A program made the position numbers and the translations under genes. The notes beneath the pieces are model-generated. The model was not told where the DNA came from, ran no database searches, and saw only the letters and a list, made by a program, of their open reading frames with translations. Positions 58,101-64,000 of a DNA stretch of 64,000 bases are shown one piece after another. Source of the DNA: Schistosoma mansoni (Eukaryota > Platyhelminthes > Trematoda > Strigeidida > Schistosomatidae); assembly GCF_000237925.1 (NCBI RefSeq), contig NW_017385989.1, positions 1,657,954 through 1,721,953 on the forward strand. Reading direction: 5' to 3'. Within the stretch, counting starts at the first letter, position 1; each line of letters starts with the position of its first letter.

Positions 58101-61100
58101 AGTCCTAATGGGTTGGTGTCTGACGAAATCTCAGCACGGATTCAAAAAGCTCGTTTGGCTTTTGCCAACTTACGTCACCTATGGCGTAGACGAGATATCC
58201 GTCTATCAATTAAGGGACGAGTATACTGCGCATCAGTTCGTTCTGTTCTACTTTACGGCTGTGAAACATGGCCATTAAGAGTAGAAGATACTCGTAGGTT
58301 ACTAGTGTTTGACCACAGATGCCTTAGAAATATTGCTCGCATCTGCTGGGATAACCGGGTAAGTAATAGTGAGGTTAGACGCAGGGTATTAGGGAACGAT
58401 GGTAAATCAGTTGATGAGGTGATGAATCTTCATCGACTGAGATGGTTGGGCCATGTGTTACGTATGCCTGAACACCGATTACCACGACGCGCTATGATGA
58501 CTAGTATTGGGGACGGTTGGAAGAGAGTTAGGGGCGGCCAAACCAAAACATGGCATCAGTGCTTGAAGTCACTAACTTCTAGTCTGAGCCATGTTGGCAG
58601 ATGCAGACAATTTGGTTGGGGTCCGCGTGACTATCGTAACCAATGGTTGGAGACTCTGTGTGACATGGCTCAGAATCGATCACAATGGCGTAGGTGTATA
58701 CACTCTTTATCTTCCCTTAAACCTTGAGACTAAAATTGCTTCATATCTCTCCTCCTTCCTATACTATATCCTTATATACAACCTATAATTTATATACTAC
58801 TACCAACACTAAATTAACTACTATGAATCCGGTGTTGATCTTGTTGTGCTAACGAGGTATGGCAACTTGGACCGATGCATATATGTGCCTGGTCCTACGT
58901 TGTAGCTGACTGACTGACTCAAGTCGTACTGCTGACTGTACAGAGGCGGGACGGGAGTAAAGTATTTCTCTCACACAACCAGCGTAACAGAGATGCCACC
59001 TTCCCACAAGGAAGGATGGAGTCAGAAAAGGTCGACCCTAAAAATGCATATCTTGCCTTATCCCACGAATTTCCGTCTCCGGTGGTAAGGTCTTTTAAAG
59101 AACGGAGCTAACATGAAAACTACTCACAAAAAGGTCGTGTGTAATCGGCTGGGCACCGTGGTCACGCTCTCGAGTCACTAAAACCAACCCTAACCCGATT
59201 TCCTTTTCAGGTACCCCTAGAAGAACCCTTCCACGGAGTGGGCAACTGCGAGGTGTTAATCGCCCTCATACCTTTAACAGCACTCAAGACCACTGTATTC
59301 ATCATCTCGTTGTAGTTTTTGTGGTAATAATAACAATAATAATAATAACTAATAAGAATATTGTGTAAAATAGGAATGACCAATGTATAACTAGGGGACT
59401 TCGGATCATAATACTTTATATTGCGTAATATTTCTTAATAAATTATTAAATGACTCCCTCCTTACAAAATATAAGTTGAAATTGTTGATTGGATACGATT
59501 CTGTAGCTACTGACACATCTCACTCCTTGCTCAGGAATGGGAAATATGAATATAGGCTTGTCAATAACGAACGAAATCTTCCTAAATATATAACCATCAA
59601 TGAAGGTGTTAGGATATTCATAGGAATATCCCAAAAATTATCTCGAACATAAAGTGGTATGTTTTCAGACTTTTCACATGTTATTTCCTATTGGTCAATA
59701 TTTACAATTGTCCTAACTATGACTTTCACGTGTCGTTTTCCTATTGGTCAATTTTGACAGTTGTCCTAACTAATCTTTACGTGTCCTTTTTTTCCATTGG
59801 TTAATGTTCATAGTCATCTTAACTATATAAATATGCATTGTATGTAAGTTATTTTTGTTCTGCTTCTGACCCCATAAACAATTCTCATTTAACGGTTGTG
59901 TTCTGATTTATTGGAGTTCGGGGGACAATATTGGGGTCGTACTAGGATATCTGAATTTGGTCAATCGGTAGAACTTCGACTAGTCCTAGCGCAATACGCA
60001 ATATTTTGGCGACACAATATTTGTCGACGTATTAGAAGGACAGTTAGTTGATATGAAGAAGCCAGAGTAAAAAATGTAGTTTTATTACTAATGACTAAAA
60101 AAAAGTCTCAATTTATTTGAAAAACAAAACAAGAGAAATACGAAAACAATTTCTAGTAACAAAACTTACAGCCTTTGTATTCTCTCTAAGCCAATAATAT
60201 GCTTCTCTATAATCATCTAATATATGACGATTACCAAAACTATCTACAGTTTCTAATACAATCGATGGATGAGAATATGACGATGATATAACCCATATAC
60301 AATGCCTAGTGAATAGTATTAATAGAAACAACATAAGCAGAACCATAAATGAAGCTACCTGTAAGGATTGAGAAAAAAAAGCATAGAAGATATGCTGATT
60401 TATATTTTTTTTTATAGAAAAAAGTTCGATATTTACAAATTATCATTACATTATATAAACATTCCTTTCTGAAAGGACCAAAGATATCAGGACTCAGTGG
60501 CCGAGTGGATAACTCGATGGCGTTTGAAGCGGAAGGTACTGAGTTCGAGTCCCAGAGTGAACATCAACTCTGAGATGCAGGTACATCCAGCTGACCAGTC
60601 CCAAATAGGACGAGACGCGCGTCCTGGATTCCACTGCTAGCCACTATCCATCTCTGCTTACCATTATGTCATTGTTATTGAGTTCGAATTTTTTGTGACA
60701 AATTTTGAAAGTATCATTTGAATGTTTTGTCAAAATGGAAACTATCAATGGTGGATCTAAGTAGAGTTTTTAAGATTGACTGTGAAACAATCAGCTAAAA
60801 GTAGGCCGAATGGTGATCCCATTTCTACTCGACCCGTTTGTCGGTAAAATCATTATTAAATATAAACTGGAAATTAAAAGTGTATCAAAGAAGTAATTGA
60901 TTCGGATAGTGTTTTCAGACAGCCTCTGCTTTTTTCATCAGTGACCGAAGAAGGATCTAGCGCAGGTTTTAATTCGAGTTACGACACTTCATATTAATAC
61001 AAAGACGACATTTACATGGTAAAAGGAGTAGAAGAAATAATATCCCAGCCCCCAAATGCCCTGGTACGGCCGAGAGTGGGGAGAGTCCGCTCTCCCTCTC

Positions 61101-63195
61101 AAAATGCTCTCACATGGCCACGCGAATATATAGCCTCTACCAGGGAAGTCCTACTCACTGCCTTCTCGTGGAATTACTGTTGTTTACGAAAATGAGAGGA
61201 CGAAGAGCGAATGTCCGGCGCTTTAACCGGGTTGGTGGATGTGAAGTGTCCATCTAGGGGAGTTGGAAAACCCTGATTCCAAACCAATAGTGCACATGGA
61301 CTCCAGTATCCTGAAGGAAAGAATGGCGTATGAACCTATTGTTGGTCACCGGCTACCATGGGACTGCATCTCCTCACGATGCTCCACTGCCTTGTAGATC
61401 AGACTTTTAGGTCAAAGTCTCCGGGTGTGGTCCCCTAAGAAAACCACCTGCTTCAGTCTGGGCACCTGGGCAGTATCTCAGCCCTCACACAAATCAAATG
61501 AGATTTGTGAGGCGCATATTTATCTGGTGCTTTTCGTACCAATATTTATGTGTTTAAATAATAAATAAATAATACTGGAAAACCGTAGAAGAATGAACGA
61601 GTGGCACGGAAATTAAGTTTATATGGATATTAAAAATGAGTGCAAATGTAGTAATCCAAACGATCTTCAGACTACGACTTATAAAGGTTATCCTAACGAA
61701 ACTAGATGGTCTTGGCTTTGACCTAGTAAATGATAGTACTTTATTATCAGAATGTGTTTTAACCAGAAACAAAGAGATATCAACTTACTGTATTTTTGAA
61801 CGGATAAGTTGAGTCTTGGACTGCATTTTTATAAAGTTTATTACTATTTGGGATAGATGGATATCCATTAGCTGCGGTAAGTTTACTTGGTGTTTTTGTA
61901 CTTTGACTATCTGGTGCATTAAGATTAACTGAAAATGACTTCAAAATTCCAGAAACTCCAATCGCGCCCAAAATACACATTATCGGTGCTAATACTAAGA
62001 TAAGCCGAACCATAACACCCTAGAAAATTAGAGAATATATTTGAAAACAATCATATTATATATACTATAGTTCAGGGAACTAGGTTTTTCATTGACTTAT
62101 TACGTGGCGCTAGGATTAATAAAATTGGGGGAATGATTTATTATAATTCGTTAAAACGTACAGTGAATGCAATAGTCATTTATTAACAAGAAAATCACAG
62201 TTACAAATAAGCAATATGGGATACTATTTATAGTATATGCGCCATAGTAGAATGCTCCATATAAAGTGTCATAGAACGACCGGAGATGGAGAGAATTTAC
62301 TTTTCATGTCAAAGTCCTTTTATAAGGATCCAACTAGGGGAGTTAAAAAACCCTAATTCCAAACCAATGTTGCACATGGGCTAAAGGATCCTGATGAAAC
62401 AAAAGGCGTATGAATCAATCGTTGGTCACCGGTTACCACAGGACTGCATCTCCTGACGTTGCTCCACTGCCTTGTGGGTTAGACCTTTAGGTCAAGTCTC
62501 CGGGTTTGGCCGCACAAGAAAACCCCCTGCTTTAGTTTGGAAGCTCGGGCAGTATCCCAACCCTCACACAAGTCGAATGATTTCTGTGGTGCATATCTAG
62601 TTGGCGCCTCCTTGTACGCATGTTTATGTGCTTAAATAAATAAATAAATAATCACTATTGATTACTAAAAATAATAGTAAGTCAGTTATAGTTCAGCAAA
62701 AGACCTGATTATGATAGATAATACAGTGGGTTAGTTGTTAAACTACCTAACCCTAACTGATAGATTACAAGTTTGAACCCTGATTACCAATAGTTCGAAT
62801 AACCGAGTAGTATCACTACCCTTACACCAGTGAAAAAATTGCAACAAAAAAACCCAATAATTATGGTACCTACTAATAACAAATAATTATTGCAACTAAC
62901 CGAAAAGTAAACGCTTGTAATGCCATATATTATTGCAAAGATACTAGCATCTGTCAATTTCCGGAAGCAATAGTATAAACCCACTAAAAATCAAAAGAGA
63001 ATTGTTATTAGCATGCCGAATGAAGTTTTCTTAACTTACCAGGAAACATTACCGTTAAGAAATGAAGATCGAAATAATAACAACTCCAAGCGGTCGGCTG
63101 GTGTTCAGCTACAGAAGCAATAATTGGAATATGATTCTTAGCATAAGTTGGGTCCAATAACGAATAGAATCGTCCAGTCCAAGGTGATATTTTTC
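49012..63195 (-). CDS. STT3A: STT3A, oligosaccharyltransferase catalytic subunit, 3' part (7 exons; continues past window)
   Basis: STT3A transfers the lipid-linked oligosaccharide to Asn of N-X-S/T sites in nascent chains at the Sec61 channel. Exons on the minus strand are 63040-63195, 62901-62983, 61789-62019, 60170-60358, 52084-52303, 50653-50841 and 49012-49160. Phases close, giving about 405 C-terminal residues of roughly 700. Motifs: [30 protein letters not shown] (lumenal loop), [28 protein letters not shown] (catalytic WWDYG), [20 protein letters not shown] (sequons used for its own glycosylation), [27 protein letters not shown] and the C-terminal [24 protein letters not shown] and the ending ANRGVN are closer to STT3A than STT3B. 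The 5' exons, with the first N-terminal helices, lie outside. Confidence 0.96.
49295..49385 (+). mobile_element. RTE-like LINE fragment, decayed
   Basis: It resembles the LETLSDMAQ...QWRRCIHSL end of the RT in a plus-strand frame. Weak. Confidence 0.45.
49511..49658. repeat. Long imperfect hairpin
   Basis: Arms 49511-49574 and 49596-49658 are near-perfect inverted copies (core AATCAAGGATTGTTTGT against ACAAACAATCCTTGATT) around a ~21-nt loop. It lies in an STT3A intron. No terminal repeats or relatives were seen in the window. Confidence 0.85.
49915..50437 (-). mobile_element. AAAT-tailed retroposon, full length
   Basis: A minus-strand copy from TTTATTTATTTATTTGAACA to GCATTTGGGGGGC. It lies in an STT3A intron, same orientation as the gene. 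Confidence 0.87.
50653..50841 (-). CDS. STT3A: STT3A exon ([15 protein letters not shown])
   Basis: Encodes [34 protein letters not shown] and [18 protein letters not shown]. Donor GTAAGT; phase 1 on both sides. Confidence 0.95.
50842..51111. other. Intronic DNA of STT3A
   Basis: Nothing recognised. Confidence 0.5.
51112..51552 (+). mobile_element. RTE-like LINE second subfamily, 3' end
   Basis: It matches 18100-18532 closely: [24 protein letters not shown] RT end, 3' UTR and a CTGACTGACTGACTGACC tail. It starts abruptly at CTAGGGGAGGCCAG. Confidence 0.85.
51553..52083. other. Intronic DNA of STT3A
   Basis: Nothing recognised. Confidence 0.5.
52084..52303 (-). CDS. STT3A: STT3A exon with the WWDYG catalytic motif
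   Basis: Encodes [60 protein letters not shown] and GGVLGYSSD. Acceptor CGCTTAG, donor GTAAGC. Confidence 0.97.
52555..52700 (+). mobile_element. tRNA-like SINE head (Smα-related)
   Basis: It has an A-box-like TACTCGTTAAAACACTCG and a B-box-like AGGTTCAAACCCTGCTCC followed by a pyrimidine-poor body with TATTATTACTAGTAAAT. It does not fold as a working tRNA (the acceptor stem cannot be completed), so it is taken as a SINE head. No hammerhead core was seen. Confidence 0.4.
52890..53330 (-). mobile_element. LTR fossil, family A, minus strand
   Basis: It matches the LTRs at 6467 and 11705 on the opposite strand (GCCTAGCCCAGCCGTTAAGTC). At its outer end a ~75-bp unit is repeated in tandem (53168-53245 and 53243-53320, approximately). 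Old, without internal region. Confidence 0.5.
53345..53792 (+). mobile_element. AAAT-tailed retroposon with 12-bp TSD and internal deletion
   Basis: The body 53357-53780 is flanked by AAGCAAGCAAAT at 53345-53356 and 53781-53792. About 100 bp of the family consensus are missing around 53470 (the GAGAGGACGAAAAGCG part). Confidence 0.87.
53793..54344. other. Intronic DNA of STT3A
   Basis: Nothing recognised. Confidence 0.5.
54345..54720 (-). mobile_element. LTR-like fossil, family B
   Basis: Shares blocks with 1335-1745. Read on the minus strand it carries ACTATAAATACG, a plausible TATA box. Solo, old. Confidence 0.42.
54849..55006 (+). mobile_element. RTE-like LINE, older copy: 5' end, left part
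   Basis: It matches 55007-55178 (GATCGTTGC...GCTACCTT, CAATCGTTCCTC, CTACCATGCCAG, GACTAAAAGCAGCAAAC). It is interpreted as the left part of an older element cut by the younger one, with its right part at 58921-59310. Confidence 0.7.
55007..58920 (+). mobile_element. RTE-like LINE, full length, one in-frame stop
   Basis: 5' UTR 55007 to about 55346, one EN-RT reading frame 55347-58727 and a 3' UTR with a CTGACTGACTGACT tail. The insertion is flanked by AAGTCGTACT (54997-55006 and 58921-58930). The only coding fault seen is TAA at 57459-57461, after residue 704; the same frame then continues to residue 1127. High integrity indicates recent activity. It lies in an STT3A intron, antisense to the gene. 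Confidence 0.92.
55347..58727 (+). pseudogene. RTE-like endonuclease-reverse transcriptase (one nonsense codon)
   Basis: The protein would nick target DNA and reverse-transcribe the LINE RNA at the nick. Order: N-terminal region (residues 1-120, weakly conserved; an alternative start is at about residue 105, MANDSS); APE endonuclease about 120-400 ([64 protein letters not shown]); linker; RT from about 600 ([40 protein letters not shown], then after the stop [68 protein letters not shown]); and the C-terminal region ([43 protein letters not shown]). The YADD catalytic pair is intact. The TAA at 57459-57461 cuts the RT before its palm motifs, so the copy cannot make a working enzyme. Confidence 0.93.
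58921..59310 (+). mobile_element. RTE-like LINE, older copy: 5' region, right part
   Basis: It matches 55171-55590 of the young element (GTCGTACTGCTGACTGTACAG to CTCAAGACCACTGTATTCAT) but with many differences and deletions. It continues the older copy that begins at 54849. The rest of that older element is missing after about 59310. Confidence 0.8.
59311..60112. other. Intronic DNA of STT3A
   Basis: A short tandem arrangement near 59690-59830 repeats TTTCCTATTGGTCAAT-like blocks about three times, 55-70 bp apart. Such CCAAT-type blocks can be part of an LTR promoter, but no family match was found. The stretch around 59880-60000 (GTGTTCTGATTTATTGGAGT, GACAATATTGGGG) could be the end of such an element. 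Confidence 0.4.
60170..60358 (-). CDS. STT3A: STT3A exon ([11 protein letters not shown] ... [10 protein letters not shown])
   Basis: Encodes a membrane segment ([20 protein letters not shown]), then [10 protein letters not shown] and [20 protein letters not shown]. Phase 0 both ends; donor GTAAGT. Confidence 0.95.
60489..60668 (+). mobile_element. Smα-type SINE with decayed hammerhead ribozyme
   Basis: tRNA-like head: A-box TGGCCGAGTGGATAACTCG and B-box GAGTTCGAGTCCC. The hammerhead at 60582-60636 keeps stem I (ATCCAG/CTGGAT), stem II (GTCC/GGAC), stem III (ACGCGCGT) and the cleavage-site C. The core CTGANGA reads CTGACCA and GAAA reads GAGA, so two invariant bases are lost. The family is well known in schistosomes (Smα). 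Confidence 0.85.
60669..61040. other. Intronic DNA of STT3A
   Basis: Nothing recognised. Confidence 0.5.
61048..61573 (+). mobile_element. AAAT-tailed retroposon, full length
   Basis: A plus-strand copy from GCCCCCAAATGCCCTGGTAC to TTTAAATAATAAATAAATAA. AAATAATA occurs just before and after and may be the target-site duplication, although it overlaps the tail. Confidence 0.88.
61789..62019 (-). CDS. STT3A: STT3A exon ([18 protein letters not shown])
   Basis: Encodes the conserved membrane segment, then a lumenal or cytosolic loop rich in Ser/Pro/Lys that is longer than in human, and [10 protein letters not shown]. Phase 0 both ends. Confidence 0.94.
62325..62655 (+). mobile_element. AAAT-tailed retroposon, 5'-truncated
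   Basis: It starts inside the family at the AACTAGGGGAGTTAAAAAAC block and runs to the TAAATAAATAAATAAATAA tail. Diverged. Confidence 0.82.
62720..62830 (+). mobile_element. Possible tRNA-like SINE head
   Basis: It has an A-box-like GGGTTAGTTGTTAAACTACC and a B-box-like AGTTTGAACCC. No hammerhead core. Weak. Confidence 0.3.
62901..62983 (-). CDS. STT3A: STT3A exon ([11 protein letters not shown])
   Basis: Encodes [20 protein letters not shown] and ITSVYFS. The donor GTTAGT is acceptable. It is separated from the previous exon by only 56 nt (62984-63039). Confidence 0.93.
63040..63195 (-). CDS. STT3A: STT3A exon ([22 protein letters not shown])
   Basis: Encodes [40 protein letters not shown] and [11 protein letters not shown]. 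Enters in phase 1, which implies a further upstream exon ending in a single G (Gly codon) outside or near the right edge. Confidence 0.95.
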
Positions 63196-63252
63196 CTGAA
63201 TTATATAAATAACTTAGCTATCAACTTTATAAAATATAAACAGTTACAAAAC

Positions 63253-63283
<31 letters not shown>

Positions 63284-64000
63284 AGCTCATACCACAATCA
63301 AAATAGAATATTGAATAACCCGAAGTACAACCATTTTCTGTTTACCACCATAATATCAACCCTAAATCCACTTTTCATACTGCAAGCTTCACACGATATC
63401 AATTATTTTAAACTGATTTCAAACAAGAGCTTTGTAGAAAACATAGTAATGAAACCAGGTACAGGCTTTTTTACGAGGTTTTAAGCTACACTCAACCAAG
63501 TTGAACAACGTTCATGGTGATGACCTAATCCCCAAAGGTCGAATCCATCAACCATCAAACTAACATACAAAAGCTTACTATATCATATTCTACTACAAGA
63601 AAAAGCGGAAATGTTTTACTGAAACCTTAGAAATTCGTATCTTAACTGTAACTTTGCCTTTTTGAGGTCCTATCGTATTGTCGACGTTTTCTTGCCACTA
63701 CCTTGTCTATCTGATCTGACAACCTGGACTGATGTAATAAGTGTTAGTAATGAAGAACTTGCTCAACGCTAAGACTTGAACACAGTTGTCTGATCGTCTA
63801 CTCACAAGCTAGTTAAATATATCATGAGTGATTTTTCCGAAAAATGAATATATTGGTTGATGGCCAATGATAGACATAAAAACATCGACTGAACGTAAAG
63901 TATCAGTTAGACTTAGCTAATATTGCTACACACAACACAGCATTTATATTAAAGATTTTTTTTGATTTTTTTTTTTTTTATCCGCATTTGCCGCATTGCC
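63196..64000. other. STT3A intron, right edge
   Basis: No further exon was recognised before the end of the window. A (TA)n microsatellite lies at 63256-63283. The last 50 bases are T-rich. Confidence 0.5.
63256..63283. repeat. (TA)14 microsatellite
   Basis: A pure TA run in the STT3A intron. Confidence 0.95.

Noticed and set aside
49012-63195. STT3B as the identity of the oligosaccharyltransferase subunit
   Set aside because: [15 protein letters not shown] and the short C-terminus ending ANRGVN match STT3A; STT3B has a longer basic tail and differs in these motifs. The N-terminal half, which would settle it, is outside the window.
1-64000. CRISPR arrays, bacterial operons, riboswitches or phage genes
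   Set aside because: Spliced eukaryotic genes and metazoan LINEs fill the window. Repeats are dispersed, not regularly spaced.

Overview
The window looks like nuclear DNA of a blood fluke (Schistosoma or a close schistosomatid). It is AT-rich and full of retroposons. Its three host genes have clusters of 30-38 nt introns at their 5' ends followed by kilobase introns. It also carries tRNA-headed short retroposons with hammerhead-ribozyme cores, and RTE-like and CR1-like LINEs of schistosome type. The species cannot be fixed from sequence alone.

Three conserved host genes were recognised by splicing exons by eye. (1) Mitochondrial-type NADP isocitrate dehydrogenase (IDH2) lies on the minus strand in eight exons between 26433 and 10643. 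The spliced reading frame is 447 codons plus stop, and every exon phase closes. (2) A TRAM1-like translocon-associated membrane protein lies on the plus strand in eleven exons between 37402 and 47631 (383 codons). Its first nine exons are packed into 1.2 kb by eight introns of 30-38 nt. (3) The 3' part of the oligosaccharyltransferase catalytic subunit STT3A lies on the minus strand in seven exons between 63195 and 49012 (about 405 residues, including the WWDYG motif). It continues beyond the right edge. TRAM1 and STT3A converge and act at the same place, the ER translocon and its N-glycosylation machinery. IDH2 and TRAM1 diverge across about 11 kb of LINE wreckage.

Layout: 1-10.6 kb has no recognisable host gene, only repeats (RTE tails, hammerhead-type SINEs, LTR fossils). 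10.6-26.4 kb is IDH2, with introns filled by LINE 3' ends, SINEs and an AAAT-tailed retroposon. 26.5-37.1 kb is a LINE graveyard ending in a nearly full-length CR1-like element. 37.4-47.8 kb is TRAM1. 49.0-64.0 kb is STT3A. One STT3A intron holds an almost intact RTE-like LINE (55007-58920) that appears to have inserted into the 5' region of an older copy of its own family.

No new multi-gene system was found. The observations most worth a second look are: a SINE family whose members carry a hammerhead-like core, some with a 3-nt insertion at the stem I junction; a near-identical 755-bp inverted duplication of an already dead RT fragment (20.4-21.2 kb and 40.5-41.3 kb); a roughly 515-bp retroposon with clear target-site duplications and about a dozen copies; and the run of micro-introns in TRAM1.
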